From CAZICM01 sp964537685 (lineage in GTDB: Bacteria > Myxococcota_A > Polyangia > Polyangiales > Polyangiaceae), in assembly GCA_964537685.1 (NCBI GenBank), contig CAZICM010000034.1:38944-102943 (forward strand): a stretch of DNA of 64,000 nucleotides. The letters run 5' to 3'. Position 1 is the first letter of the stretch, and each line of letters begins with the position of its first letter. Made by a program: the position numbers and the translations under genes. This document shows, piece after piece, positions 1 through 9,832 of this stretch. A model generated the notes under the pieces. It made no database searches. It worked only from the letters and a program-made list of their open reading frames with translations, and had not been told where the DNA came from.

Positions 1-1
1 C

Positions 2-523
2 GATGCCGGCGTCGAGTATCCGGATAACTTGCCGGCCGTCGATGATCAGGTCGTTACGCCCGAGGGCGACGCCGATCCCTCCATCACGCTCGGCGAGTTC
101 AAAATCAAAGCCGATGTGTGCAAGGACATCGATACCAATCCTGTATCGCAAGCCCTTACGCCCGACGATCTCACGCGCTTTTTCGAAAGCCGGGGCGTGA
201 AGATCACGCCGAAGAAAGCCCGTGGAAACCTGTATTGGTTCGACTTTCCCAACGGCAAGGAAAACAACGGCTTCGTAAGGCTGCGCCTCGCCGTCATGCA
301 AGACTCCGCGGGCGCCGCAAACGATTTGCATAACTCACTGATGGAGCACGGGCCTGGCTGGTGGGGCGTGCGCCGCTCCAACCTCGCCGTCTTGGCGCCC
401 AAGGCCGGCCTGTCTGAAGCGCTCTCGTTCGCCATCCAAAACAAGCTCGTTTGCTGGGGCATTTTCACCTACGCCGGCAACGATGACGCCTACGTCGTCG
501 CAGGCCCGTACGGCGAACTCTGA
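2..523 (+). CDS. Hypothetical protein, 5' end outside window
   Basis: The reading frame is open to the left edge, so the ATG at 29 is probably internal and the N-terminus is missing. About 173 residues are visible, with an acidic start and a compact C-terminal part rich in Trp and Gly (GPGWWGV around residue 120). No signal peptide or membrane segment can be seen in this fragment. I do not recognise a family. It ends 66 bp before the next gene on the same strand, so the two could be cotranscribed. Confidence 0.6.
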   Translation, partial: DAGVEYPDNLPAVDDQVVTPEGDADPSITLGEFKIKADVCKDIDTNPVSQALTPDDLTRFFESRGVKITPKKARGNLYWFDFPNGKENNGFVRLRLAVMQDSAGAANDLHNSLMEHGPGWWGVRRSNLAVLAPKAGLSEALSFAIQNKLVCWGIFTYAGNDDAYVVAGPYGEL

Positions 524-589
524 AAGGCAGCGCAATACAGCGCTCGCAGATGTGGCGCCTGTCCGCGCTTTTCCCTTAGACTGCGCGGC

Positions 590-1723
590 ATGATGCGCAG
601 CCGACTTGCCCTTCTCGCTTGTGCCCTTGTCCTTCCTATTCCGCTTGCCGCAGTCAATTACGGATGCAATCCCAAAGCCCCTTCCATTCAGGACTTTTGC
701 GGATTTCTAAGGCAAGAGGACAACTGCTATCTCACGCTGATCAACGACATGGGCAGCCGCTGCGGTGTGACCAGCACCGCAGCCGAAGGCGCGCCGTCTG
801 ACACATGGGGCGCTCCCAAGGGCTTCTTTTCAGAGCGCGAAAAACTCGATGTCTGCATTCTTGAGCAGGGAGGCTCGATCACGTTTGACCCTCCGCTCAG
901 CATCGACGCTATGCCGCCGGCTGTGATTGGGTTCGCTCAAAAAGACGCCAAAGGCGCTACATGCGGCACATTTAGATTTGAAAACACAGTGAGCTTTACG
1001 CTCGACGTTTCACCAACCGACACCAACGGGGATGTGGTTCCCGACGCAGGCCCCGAATGCGATCCCCCTGAAGCAGGCGCCAACGGACAGCCTCCGGACG
1101 ACACACCGGGAACAGACAATCCAGGCGGCGCGCTCATCTGCGGCGGCAATTTCATCTCGGAAGCGCCGGAAGGAGACTTCGTCGATACGACCTGCGGAAA
1201 AGAAGAACATCACTTCATCAGCTCGCAGCTCGAGGTGCCCGCATGTGCATTCCAAAAAGCCCTGCTGCCCCGCTTTGAGCTCGATGCCGTGCCAGGCGGC
1301 GTGGATGTCGCCGGGCATGTCCGGTTCCGCGTGTTCTATCCGCAGCCCGATCAAAACCAAGCCACAGGCGTCGTAAACGCCTACGCGGTGGCCTATTTCG
1401 ATTGCGCGATTCCCGCGGCGGCCAAGCCTTGCTGCAACGGCGCGCAAGATGGATTGGAAACAGATATCGACTGCGGCGGGCCTACATCGGCTGAAATTGG
1501 AGCGGGCGCCTGCGATCGGTGCCAGGCCATGCAGGGCTGTGTCAAAAACTCCGACTGCGCAGACAACACCTGCGTCGTAAACCCAGACACAGGCATCAAA
1601 CAGTGCAAAGCCTCGGTCTCCGGATCGACCAGCGTATGCAACTCCGGCAGCTCTTCCGGCGGCACAGGCGGCGCGGGAAGCAGCAGCAGCTCAAGCGGCG
1701 CCGGAGGCGCGGGCGGCAACTAA
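590..1723 (+). CDS. Secreted Cys-rich protein with Gly/Ser-rich tail
   Basis: 377 residues. The N-terminus (MMRSRLALLACALVLPIPLA) is a signal peptide; a Cys at about residue 26 (NYGC) could be a lipid attachment site although the lipobox is poor. Residues about 280-345 hold a Cys-rich module with the signature DGLETDIDCGG followed by C-x2-C and paired Cys, which recurs in the element lipoprotein at 19909-20889. The last 30 residues are a low-complexity Ser/Gly tail. The module is common in extracellular proteins of Myxococcota, where disulphides would stabilise it. Function unknown; probably exported. Confidence 0.75.
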   Translation: MMRSRLALLACALVLPIPLAAVNYGCNPKAPSIQDFCGFLRQEDNCYLTLINDMGSRCGVTSTAAEGAPSDTWGAPKGFFSEREKLDVCILEQGGSITFDPPLSIDAMPPAVIGFAQKDAKGATCGTFRFENTVSFTLDVSPTDTNGDVVPDAGPECDPPEAGANGQPPDDTPGTDNPGGALICGGNFISEAPEGDFVDTTCGKEEHHFISSQLEVPACAFQKALLPRFELDAVPGGVDVAGHVRFRVFYPQPDQNQATGVVNAYAVAYFDCAIPAAAKPCCNGAQDGLETDIDCGGPTSAEIGAGACDRCQAMQGCVKNSDCADNTCVVNPDTGIKQCKASVSGSTSVCNSGSSSGGTGGAGSSSSSSGAGGAGGN

Positions 1724-1748
1724 ATCAACGCAGCCTTCAAATGCTGAA

Positions 1749-1787
1749 TGTGCCGCAATTCCAAGCGGATTGCGGCACACTCGTTTT
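1749..1787. terminator. Hairpin between convergent genes
   Basis: TGTGCCGCAAT (1749-1759) pairs perfectly with ATTGCGGCACA (1769-1779) around a 9-nt loop, followed on the plus strand by CTCGTTTT. It sits between the stops of two convergent genes (1723 and 1791), so it probably ends the plus-strand transcript and may also serve the minus strand. Confidence 0.65.
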
Positions 1788-1790
1788 GGC

Positions 1791-2972
1791 CTACGACACC
1801 AGCAGCTTCACGACAAATGTCGTGCTTCCCAAACGCAGCCGATCGTTATCGCGCATCTGGCGGCGCTCTCCAGGCGGAAGCCTCGTTTCATTCAAGAACG
1901 TGCCATTGCGCGAACCATCGTCTTCCACATAAGCCTGGCCCGTCGATGGATCTGCGTGCACCGACGCATGCCGCGATGAAGCGCTCGCATCGGGAATTCC
2001 AACCTCTGGACCGTTTTCGCCCGATGCCCGCCCAATCTGCATCCGGCCGCTGTAAATAGGCCAAAAGCTGCCGCCGGGATCGTTTTGAAAGGTCACCAAA
2101 AAACCCACGAGCACACGGGCGCCCGCAGACACCGCAGGAACACTCGCAATGGCGGGCGGCGGCTGAATAACGGCAGGAGGAAGCGGAGGCCCACCCGCTG
2201 AAACAACAGCGGGCGGACTCACCGGCCCTACCATCGGAGGCGGCGCAACCATGGGCGGCGCGTTGATCAGCGGAGGCGGCGCAACAGCTCCTCCAGCCGA
2301 CACAGGAGGCGGCATTGGAGGCCCGCCCGCAGGGCCAGGAGGACGCATTCCAGGCACGACGGGCGGCGGCGCGACAACGCCGGGAGGCGCTGCGGCTGGC
2401 GCAACAGGTCCCAGCGGCGCAGGCGGCACAGGTGCGTGAAGACCCGGCGGTGAAGCCAATCCAGGAGGCGCCTTAATGACAGGCGGAGGTCCGCCCAAGG
2501 TGCCGGGGCCTGTGAGCGGAGGCGCAGGCGGCATACCCGCACTGAGCGAAGGCGCGGCCGGCACAGGAACAGGCGCGGCGGGCGCTGCTACGGGCGCGGC
2601 GGGAGGCGCGGCAGGCGCCGCCCGAGCCCACGGAGACGCGACAAAAGGAGCCTCAGTATTGGCCGAGGAAAAGGCAATACCGCCGGCGGCCACAGGAGGA
2701 GCCGCCGCAGGCGCGGGAGCAGCGGGATAGCCGGCCGGTGCGGGCGCAGCCCCCGGCGGACGAAGAGCACCGCCGAATACAGGCGGAGGCGCGGGCGCAT
2801 AACCGCCTGTGGCAGGAGCATAAGCACCGGCGCCACCGGATGCGACAGCGGGAGGTGGTGGTGGAGGTGGAGCCGCCGGTGCAGGCGCAACACCGGGAAT
2901 CGAAGCCCCGCACATATTGCATGCAGGGTCCGTCTCTTTGAGCATCCACCCGCAACTCGGGCAAGGCCTCAT
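1791..2972 (-). CDS. Zinc-ribbon, Pro/Ala-rich linker, FHA domain protein
   Basis: 393 residues. Residues 1-27 contain two CxxC pairs (CPSC and CNMC), a zinc-ribbon signature. Residues about 30-280 are an extremely Pro/Ala/Gly-rich linker. The last 110 residues form an FHA domain, with the typical GRASGE, SSRHASV and DGSRNGTFLN motifs that bind phosphothreonine peptides. The FHA fold is certain from the motifs; partners are not visible. Such proteins usually read out Ser/Thr kinase signalling in the cytoplasm. The high-GC linker makes long spurious reading frames on the other strand. Confidence 0.88.
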   Translation of the reverse strand: MRPCPSCGWMLKETDPACNMCGASIPGVAPAPAAPPPPPPPAVASGGAGAYAPATGGYAPAPPPVFGGALRPPGAAPAPAGYPAAPAPAAAPPVAAGGIAFSSANTEAPFVASPWARAAPAAPPAAPVAAPAAPVPVPAAPSLSAGMPPAPPLTGPGTLGGPPPVIKAPPGLASPPGLHAPVPPAPLGPVAPAAAPPGVVAPPPVVPGMRPPGPAGGPPMPPPVSAGGAVAPPPLINAPPMVAPPPMVGPVSPPAVVSAGGPPLPPAVIQPPPAIASVPAVSAGARVLVGFLVTFQNDPGGSFWPIYSGRMQIGRASGENGPEVGIPDASASSRHASVHADPSTGQAYVEDDGSRNGTFLNETRLPPGERRQMRDNDRLRLGSTTFVVKLLVS

Positions 2973-3023
2973 TCGGTGGGCAGGCTAGCCATTGTGTCCG
3001 GAACAGTCGAGATCCCAAATGCA

Positions 3024-3060
3024 TGAAACCGCGCTCCAATGAATGGGAAACGCGGTTTCA
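3024..3060. other. Inverted repeat between lon and FHA gene
   Basis: TGAAACCGCG (3024-3033) and CGCGGTTTCA (3051-3060) form a 10-bp perfect stem with a 17-nt loop, downstream of lon and upstream of the FHA gene, both on the minus strand. No T-tract follows on either strand, so it may be a weak or Rho-assisted terminator, or an operator. Confidence 0.35.
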
Positions 3061-3107
3061 TTCACCACCCAGAAACGCCACCTAGAAACAGCACCCAGAA
3101 AGTGCGC

Positions 3108-5579
3108 TTAATTGGCGTTCGTAGCGGCCGTAGCCTCCGCTTCTTTCTTATCGCCCTTATCACCCTTATCGGCCTTATCGGCTTCCTTCGGAGGCTCTTC
3201 CACCGAAGGCTCGGGCATTCGTTCCAGCGCCGCTTCCAGCACCTGCTCCATCCGGTTTACGAAGAAGAACTGCAGCTCATCGATGACTTCCTTCGGAACC
3301 TCTTCGAGGTCGGGCCGATTTCGCTCGGGCACGATAATCCTCCGGATACCGGCCCTATGAGCCGCGAGCACCTTCTCTTTCAAACCGCCGATCGTCAGCA
3401 CGCGCCCGCGCAGCGTAATTTCACCCGTCATCGCCACATCGTGCCGCACCTTGATTCCCGTCAGCAGCGACACCAGCGCCGTGAACATTGTCACGCCGGC
3501 ACTCGGCCCGTCTTTGGGCATCGCGCCCGCCGGAATGTGAATGTGCAAATCGCTCTTCTCTAAAAAGTCCTTCGCAATGCCGTAGTTGTGCGCATTGCTG
3601 CGGACAAACGAAAGCGCTGCCTGCGCCGATTCTTTCATCACTTCGCCGAGCTGCCCCGTCAGCGTCAGCTTGCCCGTGCCGAACATCTTCGTCGCTTCGA
3701 TAAACAGAATCTCACCGCCCACGCTCGTCCACGCGAGCCCCGTCGCAACGCCCGTTTCCGCCGTGCGCTCCGCCACTTCGCTGGTGAACTTCGCTGCACC
3801 CAAAAACTCGTGCAGATCGTCCTCGTTATCGACACGCCGCTTCACCGTATCGCCCTCGGCCACTTTCACCGCCACGCCGCGGATGACGCTTGCGATTTGG
3901 CGCTCGAGCGAACGCACACCGGCTTCGCGCGTGTAGTGATCGATGATCTCCTCCAAAGCGCGATCGGTAATCTCGAGCTGCTCCGTCGTCAGCCCGTGCT
4001 CCGACAACTGCTTGGGAAGCAAGTGCTGCCTAGCGATCGCGAGCTTCTCGCGCCGCGTATAACCAGGGATCTCGAGAATCTCCATACGGTCGCGGAGCGG
4101 AGGCGGAATCGGATCGGACACGTTTGCCGTCGCCACAAACATCACATGCGACAAGTCGTACGGAATCTCGAGATAGTGATCCGCAAAGGTATTGTTCTGC
4201 TCCGGATCGAGCACCTCGAGCAGCGCCGCCGATGGATCGCCCCTGAAGTCGTGACCGATCTTGTCGACTTCATCCATCATGAACACCGGATTGATCGTCC
4301 CCGACTTCTTCATGCCTTGGATGATCTGACCGGGAAGCGCGCCGACATAGGTGCGCCTGTGACCGCGGATCGCCGCCTCATCGTGCACACCGCCCAGCGA
4401 CACCCGGTGAAACTTACGGCCGAGCGCCCGCGCAATGGAGCGCCCCAGCGAAGTCTTGCCCACGCCGGGAGGCCCGAGCAGACAAAGAATCGGGCCTTTC
4501 TTGTCCTGCTTCAGCTTGCGCACAGCCAAGTACTCCAAGATGCGCTTCTTCACCTTTTCGAGACCGTAATGGTCTTCATCCAGCACCTTGCGCACGCTCG
4601 CGATATCGAGATTGTCCTGCGTCGAATTCGTCCACGGAATGTCCAAAATCCAATCGAGATAGGTGCGCACCACCGTGTACTCGGCCGAACCCACCTGCAT
4701 CGTGCGAAGCCTCTTCAATTGCTTCTTCGCAACGGTCTCCGCCTCCGTCGGCAGATTCGCCTTCGCGATCCGATCCTCCAAACCATCGAGATCGCCCTGA
4801 TCGCCGTCGTCCTCGCCGAGCTCTTCCTTAATCGCCTTGAGCTGCTGGCGAAGCACATACTCGCGCTGGTTTTTGCCCATCTCCTCTTTGATTTGAGAGT
4901 TGATGCGCTCGCGCATTTTTAGAATCTCGAGCTGCCTCGTCAGAAGCCTGAGCACCTTGCGGATGCGCTCTTTCACATCCAGCGTCTCGATAAGCTGCGC
5001 CTTCTCTTCCACCGGCGCATCGAGATTGCCCGCCACCAAATCGGCCAGCGGCCCGGGTGCCTGAATCGAATCGATCAGCGAACCGGCCTCGCGCGGCAGC
5101 TCCGGCATAAGCTGAATCACCTGCTTTGCGATATCGCGCAGGCTCATCGCAAGCGCCTCCGCCTCTACATCCTCCGTCGCCGGCTCCTCCAGGCGCCGCA
5201 CTTTCGCCTTCATATAAGGCGTATTGGTGAGCACGCTATCGAGCCGTATACGCACCAAGCCCTGAAGAATCAGCGAATAGTTCCCCGAACTATGCTTCAG
5301 CGCCTTCAGCACACGCGCCGCACAGCCCACCGGATACAGCTCCTCGGCGCTGGGATCGTCTGTCGAAGGATCGCGCTGAGCGAAAATCGCGATCACCGGA
5401 CCTGATAGATTGTCGACATCCTCGACCAAGGCCACGGACTTCTCCCGGCCCACATCAAAAGGCGCCACAGCTCCCGGAAAAAGCACCGCATTTCGGATCG
5501 GGAGAACAGGCAGCTCATCTCCGAAAACGACCTCCTCCTCGGAGCGCGACGGGTTCGTTGGGTTCTTTTTTTCAGACAT
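3108..5579 (-). CDS. lon: ATP-dependent protease Lon
   Basis: 823 residues from the ATG at 5579, chosen because AGAGGAG lies 7 nt upstream; the frame is open further 5' but without a better start. Order: N-terminal LON substrate-binding domain (LPVLPIRNAVLFPG near residue 25), coiled linker, AAA+ module with Walker A GPPGVGKT near 367, and S16 protease domain with catalytic Ser in KDGPSAG near 690. It degrades misfolded and regulatory proteins in the cytoplasm using ATP. A charged Lys/Asp tail of about 35 residues follows the protease domain. Full length; all key motifs present. Confidence 0.97.
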   Translation of the reverse strand: MSEKKNPTNPSRSEEEVVFGDELPVLPIRNAVLFPGAVAPFDVGREKSVALVEDVDNLSGPVIAIFAQRDPSTDDPSAEELYPVGCAARVLKALKHSSGNYSLILQGLVRIRLDSVLTNTPYMKAKVRRLEEPATEDVEAEALAMSLRDIAKQVIQLMPELPREAGSLIDSIQAPGPLADLVAGNLDAPVEEKAQLIETLDVKERIRKVLRLLTRQLEILKMRERINSQIKEEMGKNQREYVLRQQLKAIKEELGEDDGDQGDLDGLEDRIAKANLPTEAETVAKKQLKRLRTMQVGSAEYTVVRTYLDWILDIPWTNSTQDNLDIASVRKVLDEDHYGLEKVKKRILEYLAVRKLKQDKKGPILCLLGPPGVGKTSLGRSIARALGRKFHRVSLGGVHDEAAIRGHRRTYVGALPGQIIQGMKKSGTINPVFMMDEVDKIGHDFRGDPSAALLEVLDPEQNNTFADHYLEIPYDLSHVMFVATANVSDPIPPPLRDRMEILEIPGYTRREKLAIARQHLLPKQLSEHGLTTEQLEITDRALEEIIDHYTREAGVRSLERQIASVIRGVAVKVAEGDTVKRRVDNEDDLHEFLGAAKFTSEVAERTAETGVATGLAWTSVGGEILFIEATKMFGTGKLTLTGQLGEVMKESAQAALSFVRSNAHNYGIAKDFLEKSDLHIHIPAGAMPKDGPSAGVTMFTALVSLLTGIKVRHDVAMTGEITLRGRVLTIGGLKEKVLAAHRAGIRRIIVPERNRPDLEEVPKEVIDELQFFFVNRMEQVLEAALERMPEPSVEEPPKEADKADKGDKGDKKEAEATAATNAN

Positions 5580-5880
5580 ATCGATCTCCTCTAAGGACCC
5601 GAACGGCGATAAAACGCCGGCAGCACGAAAGAACGCATACTCAAAATCGTCCGAATCGCAATCGATCTCTCGCAGCACCGCGCAAGCCCGCCGTTGCGGA
5701 ACAGAACAGCAAGCTACGGCTCAATAGCAATGCAGCGTCAATCAGTTTTGAAAAACGGCTGGGGCTGAACCTAGGTACGCATTGGTCCGCGCGCCAGACG
5801 TGCATTAAGTTTTTTGGCAATTTTTTTTGGCTATTTTTGATACGCCCCAAGCACAAGACTCATGAATAATCCGTGCACCC

Positions 5881-6681
5881 ATGCTTGATGCCCTAATCGG
5901 CCTTGGCGCGTTTTCAGTTTTTCTATTGACCGTACCCGCGGCTCCATCGCTCGATCCGGGGCCATCGCCCGAGTGTCCCGATGACATGCGCATCGTGAGC
6001 GGCACCCATTACGACGAAGTGCAACACCTTTGTGTAGATATCCAAAAGGATAAAAAAGACACGCATTGCTTTGAGTATTGGGAAGGCATTACCGCCGAAG
6101 AAGGAAAGGCGACAGAGATCCGCGTGTGCATGGATCAATATGAAGCGCCGAACAAGCGCGGCGCGCGGCCTTTCGTGATGAAATCATTCAAGGATGCAGA
6201 GAAACATTGCGCTGCCCGGGGCAAGCGAATCTGCAGCGAGCAGGAATGGGAGCTCGCCTGCGAAGGCGAAGAGCGAAGGCCCCTGGCATACGGCTGGAAA
6301 GTAAATAAGAAGCTATGCAACAGCGATAAAAGCTGGCGCCCGTTTGATGCCAAAAAGCTTAAAGAAGGCGGGGAAGCCGAAAAAGAAGAGCTCGAAAAAC
6401 TCTGGCAGGGATCGCCCAGCGGCACCTACCTAAGCTGTGTATCGCCCTTTGGTATCTTCGATATGATGGGCAACGTTGAAGAATGGGTGAGCACCCGCAG
6501 CAGCCGCAAATTTCCAGGGGCTTTAATGGGCGGCTTTTGGGCAAAACCCTGGACGGGATGCCGGGGCACCAACGATGCTCATGAGCCGACCTTTCAATTC
6601 TATGAAACGGGATTCCGCTGCTGTGCCGAGCCCGGCACATTAACCAGCCGCGGAAAAAAGAAGAAAAAGAAATCCGATTAA
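5881..6681 (+). CDS. Formylglycine-generating-enzyme-like (SUMF1) protein
   Basis: 266 residues with an N-terminal hydrophobic segment (about 4-22) that is probably a signal peptide. The body matches the FGE/sulfatase-modifying fold by its run of motifs: AEKHCAARGKRICSEQEWE, FDMMGNVEEWV and the closing GFRCC. The copy is short and carries a charged insert around residues 155-180. In myxobacteria many such domains are not true sulfatase activators and are exported; which applies here cannot be told. No sulfatase gene is nearby. The C-terminus is a Lys-rich tail. Confidence 0.82.
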   Translation: MLDALIGLGAFSVFLLTVPAAPSLDPGPSPECPDDMRIVSGTHYDEVQHLCVDIQKDKKDTHCFEYWEGITAEEGKATEIRVCMDQYEAPNKRGARPFVMKSFKDAEKHCAARGKRICSEQEWELACEGEERRPLAYGWKVNKKLCNSDKSWRPFDAKKLKEGGEAEKEELEKLWQGSPSGTYLSCVSPFGIFDMMGNVEEWVSTRSSRKFPGALMGGFWAKPWTGCRGTNDAHEPTFQFYETGFRCCAEPGTLTSRGKKKKKKSD

Positions 6682-6703
6682 ATTGGTTTAAATATCGAAG
6701 GGA

Positions 6704-7633
6704 TTAACTGCGGGCCCGCGATGCCAAGTCCACATCGCTTGGGGGGGCTGGCTTCTTTTTCGCGGGCGGCGCCTGAACCGGCTTGGACTTTGCCACTTGG
6801 TTCTTCTTGGCCTTTTGAGGCGCTGCTTTTTTCGCGGCCTCGACTTGATAACCCACAACCCTTCTCAAGTTCTCGGGCACGTCTTCCCGCCCGGCGAATT
6901 TCGCTCCGGCCTCGATTCCCGCAGCGTTCTTGTGCTTGAGCAAATACAAAATCGCCCTGTAAGAGCGCTCGATATTTTCATCGTTCACATGCTCGATCTC
7001 TTCAGCGGTCCGCTTCGCCACAAGCTCGTCATACGAAAGCCCAGCGTTCTGTTCGAGCCAATAGCGATAGTCCACGATTACATCCAACGTCCTGCGCCGC
7101 AGCGATACCTGCCGCGTATCGGGAATGCCCGGAAGCGCTTCGCGAATAGGCGCCTGCGAAAGCTCCGACAGCGCATCCTGCATCACCGAGAGCTCCCATT
7201 CGCGATTCTTCAGATGGCGCGCCGTAATGCGCGAAAGCCCTCGCACCAAAGGCTCAATCAAGCGCGTGTCCTTCGTGCGCGCGAGCAAATCGTAGAGCCT
7301 CCGCTTGGCTTCCCACGTCGTGTTGCCATCATCGAGCGCCTTAAAAATTGCACCGATCGCAGCCGGCCCGCGCCGCGCCACCTGAGCCACCGCGCCTTCG
7401 CACACCCGCACTTCCGCAAGCGAAGGGCCTTCCCGCGAAAAACGGCTGAACACACACTTGGACTGCACAGCCTTCAGCTCGAGCTCGATCATTTTTTTGG
7501 GCGCGCGCGGCTCCTCAAAGCTCACATCTTCAAACACCGGATCCCGCAGCGGCGCGGCCTCTTCCGCATGCGCGCGCCCCGCCGGCAACAGACCCAGAAC
7601 CGTAAGCAAAACCAGCGAGCAAACCTGCTTCAT
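6704..7633 (-). CDS. Exported helical-repeat-like protein
   Basis: About 309 residues. The start at 7633 (MKQVCSLVLLTVLGLLPAG) is preferred because GAGG lies 8 nt upstream; an ATG at 7645 overlaps the previous stop. A clear signal peptide ending AHAEEA directs export. Residues about 60-200 are helical and resemble HEAT-type repeats (KALDDGNTTWEAKRRLYDLL), and a Lys/Pro/Ala tail ends the protein. It is translationally coupled to the cytochrome gene upstream, so it may act with it in the periplasm. No firm family. Confidence 0.7.
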   Translation of the reverse strand: MKQVCSLVLLTVLGLLPAGRAHAEEAAPLRDPVFEDVSFEEPRAPKKMIELELKAVQSKCVFSRFSREGPSLAEVRVCEGAVAQVARRGPAAIGAIFKALDDGNTTWEAKRRLYDLLARTKDTRLIEPLVRGLSRITARHLKNREWELSVMQDALSELSQAPIREALPGIPDTRQVSLRRRTLDVIVDYRYWLEQNAGLSYDELVAKRTAEEIEHVNDENIERSYRAILYLLKHKNAAGIEAGAKFAGREDVPENLRRVVGYQVEAAKKAAPQKAKKNQVAKSKPVQAPPAKKKPAPPSDVDLASRARS

Positions 7634-7641
7634 GACCGTCC

Positions 7642-8799
7642 TCATTTCCCATCCGAGGAAGGAAGAATTCCCTCCGCGATCACCACTTCATCCATCGCCT
7701 GCGAAACCCCAAACGACGCGGCCATCGCATTGTTCATGCGCTGATAGGCGACCTGATACCGGATGCGCGCCGCTCCCACTTGCTCTGAAAAAGTAAGCTC
7801 CACCGAAATCGCCGAACCGGCACCGGGAGGCGGCACCCTCGAGTCGGCTGCTTCTGTCCTGTGAAAGGAAAATCCAGCTTCCCGATCGCGCGGCCTATCC
7901 GCAAAGGTGCGGCCCAAAAACACAGGCTCCGCCGTCGCGATCACCTTCCCCGAAACATCCAAAGCATCGGCCCGGACCTCAAGCCTGCGAAACATGTCGC
8001 CTGTTGGAAATGAATGTCCCGCGGCATAGGGCGCGAGCGTCAAAAGCACCTTCTTGGCCGAAGGGCGCGATGCGGAAATTTTCGCCCCCTGCTTGAGGAT
8101 TGCGGCATCGCCGACCACCTTAAATGCATGGCTTTTGTGCGGTTTTCCCGGCGCCTGCTCAGGTGTGATTTGAGGCATATGGCATCCCTGACAATCGGTC
8201 TTCGCGAAGCTGGATGCCGCGTGTTCCCGCACCGTGTCCTGCATCGGCGCTGTCTCACCGGGAAAATTGAACTGATGGCACGAGGCACACGCCTGGGTTG
8301 TCGACAGCCTCGCGTCAGCGAACACCGGATGCGGAGCCCCCTTATTTTGCCGGCTCCCGACGATATCTTGACCCTGCACATGACAAGTTGTGCAACCCAC
8401 ACCCACCGCCTGCGCAGCCTCTGCAGGCTCGGTCTTCGGATCGGCCTCCGGCGCATGACAGCTTCGGCAAAAGGCCACGGGCTCAATGGCATACGCCTTT
8501 TGAAACACCGGATCGCTCCACGCTCTTTGATGCAGCGAACCTCGCCACTCCTCGGCGATATCGGCATGACACGACGCACATGCATCGTTTTCGGCGCGCA
8601 CGCTGAGCAGACTATTTTTTCGAAGCCGGGGCGCGGGTCCTGGCAGCGCAACCGATGAAGCAGGCTGTGCGGACGGCTCTCCGTAGGCCCAAGGAAGACC
8701 CAAACCCAGCGGCACAGCGACCACGAGCAACAGCCCCGCCGCCGCTGCCGCCGCCGTCTTTGCCACTGAACTCCGCGCGCTCCACAACACGTACTTCAC
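7642..8799 (-). CDS. Pentahaem c-type cytochrome
   Basis: 385 residues with an N-terminal membrane or signal segment (about 15-35) and five CxxCH haem-binding motifs: CASCHAD, CRSCHAP, CTTCHVQ, CASCHQF and CQGCHMP, spread over roughly residues 70-215. The C-terminal 150 residues are beta-rich and haem-free. This is the pattern of the cytochrome c-554-type multihaem family, which moves electrons in the periplasm. GTG start. The downstream gene overlaps its stop, giving a two-gene operon. Electron donor and acceptor cannot be read from the sequence. Confidence 0.88.
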   Translation of the reverse strand: MKYVLWSARSSVAKTAAAAAAGLLLVVAVPLGLGLPWAYGEPSAQPASSVALPGPAPRLRKNSLLSVRAENDACASCHADIAEEWRGSLHQRAWSDPVFQKAYAIEPVAFCRSCHAPEADPKTEPAEAAQAVGVGCTTCHVQGQDIVGSRQNKGAPHPVFADARLSTTQACASCHQFNFPGETAPMQDTVREHAASSFAKTDCQGCHMPQITPEQAPGKPHKSHAFKVVGDAAILKQGAKISASRPSAKKVLLTLAPYAAGHSFPTGDMFRRLEVRADALDVSGKVIATAEPVFLGRTFADRPRDREAGFSFHRTEAADSRVPPPGAGSAISVELTFSEQVGAARIRYQVAYQRMNNAMAASFGVSQAMDEVVIAEGILPSSDGK

Positions 8800-8893
8800 C
8801 CTTGTTTTATCGCATATCGCACACGGCTATCCGAGTGTGACAAGCGCTTAGAAAAAGATTTCCCAAGATCCTTGGGATGATAAAGAACCCGTC

Positions 8894-9832
8894 ATGCGCG
8901 CCATCTTTTTTGGAACACCAGCCATCGCCGTCCCAGCCCTCAATGCCTTGACCGAGCTCGCCGACGTTTCGCTTGTTGTCTGCCAACCTGATCGGCCATC
9001 AGGCCGGGGGCTCGAACTCAAAATGCCCGAGGTCAAAATCCGCGCGCTCGAACTCTCCATTCCGGTGCTCCAGCCCGACAAAGTCCGCACTCCCGAATTC
9101 GCCGAACGCATTCGCCAAGAACAAGCCGATATCGCCCTAGTAATCGCCTATGGACGCATCCTTCCTCCGGCGGTGCTCGAAGGCCCCAAACATGGATGCC
9201 TCAACCTCCACGCTTCCATTCTTCCCCGCCTGCGGGGCGCCGCCCCCATCACATGGGCCATCGTGCGCGGTGAGAAAGAAACAGGCATCTCGCTGATGCA
9301 GATGGACGAAGGCTGCGACACAGGCCCCGTCTACACCGTGCACCGCATGCCCATCGGCGAGAACACGACCGCCGATGAATTGACCGTTCAAATGGGTGAA
9401 CTCGCGGCCTCCGTCGTCCGGGCCGATTTGGCGCGCGTCGTGCACGGCGACATTCAGGCTCAGCCACAGAACAGCGCCGAAGCCACGCTCGCGCCCATCC
9501 TTAAAAAAGAAGATGGCAAAATCGACTGGAACCAATCCGCTCGCGATGCGCACAACCACATCCGGGGCATGACCTCGTGGCCCGGCGCATTCACGACCCT
9601 CGGCGGAAAATTACTAAAAGTGCTTGAAACGAAGCTGATCAGCGATGATTCCGACGGTTTGGATACATCCCCCGGCACCGTCATCGAAGCATCCAAACAC
9701 GGCGTAACCATTGCCTGCGGACGCGGCCGAATTGCCTTATTGCGGGCTCAGCTCGAAGGCCGGAAAGCCCTCGCGGCCCACGAACTGGTTGCCGGCCGCA
9801 CCCTTCGCGAAGGCATGCTCCTCGGCGGCTAA
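8894..9832 (+). CDS. fmt: Methionyl-tRNA formyltransferase
   Basis: 312 residues, normal length. N-terminal formyltransferase domain starting MRAIFFGTPAIAVPAL, with the tetrahydrofolate/catalytic segment NLHASILPRLRGAAPI near residue 105 and the conserved Asp region DEGCDTGPV near 140; C-terminal OB-like domain from about 205. It transfers a formyl group from 10-formyl-THF to initiator Met-tRNA in the cytoplasm. The partner deformylase gene is not adjacent. Its stop overlaps the convergent XRE gene by 4 bp. Confidence 0.96.
   Translation: MRAIFFGTPAIAVPALNALTELADVSLVVCQPDRPSGRGLELKMPEVKIRALELSIPVLQPDKVRTPEFAERIRQEQADIALVIAYGRILPPAVLEGPKHGCLNLHASILPRLRGAAPITWAIVRGEKETGISLMQMDEGCDTGPVYTVHRMPIGENTTADELTVQMGELAASVVRADLARVVHGDIQAQPQNSAEATLAPILKKEDGKIDWNQSARDAHNHIRGMTSWPGAFTTLGGKLLKVLETKLISDDSDGLDTSPGTVIEASKHGVTIACGRGRIALLRAQLEGRKALAAHELVAGRTLREGMLLGG

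Noticed and set aside
2251..2730. Gly/Ala-rich plus-strand frames as repeat proteins
   Set aside because: They are the reverse of the Pro/Ala-rich linker of the FHA protein.
3588..4922. 444-residue plus-strand frame opposite lon
   Set aside because: Arg/His-rich shadow of the lon gene. Lon on the minus strand is certain from its motifs.
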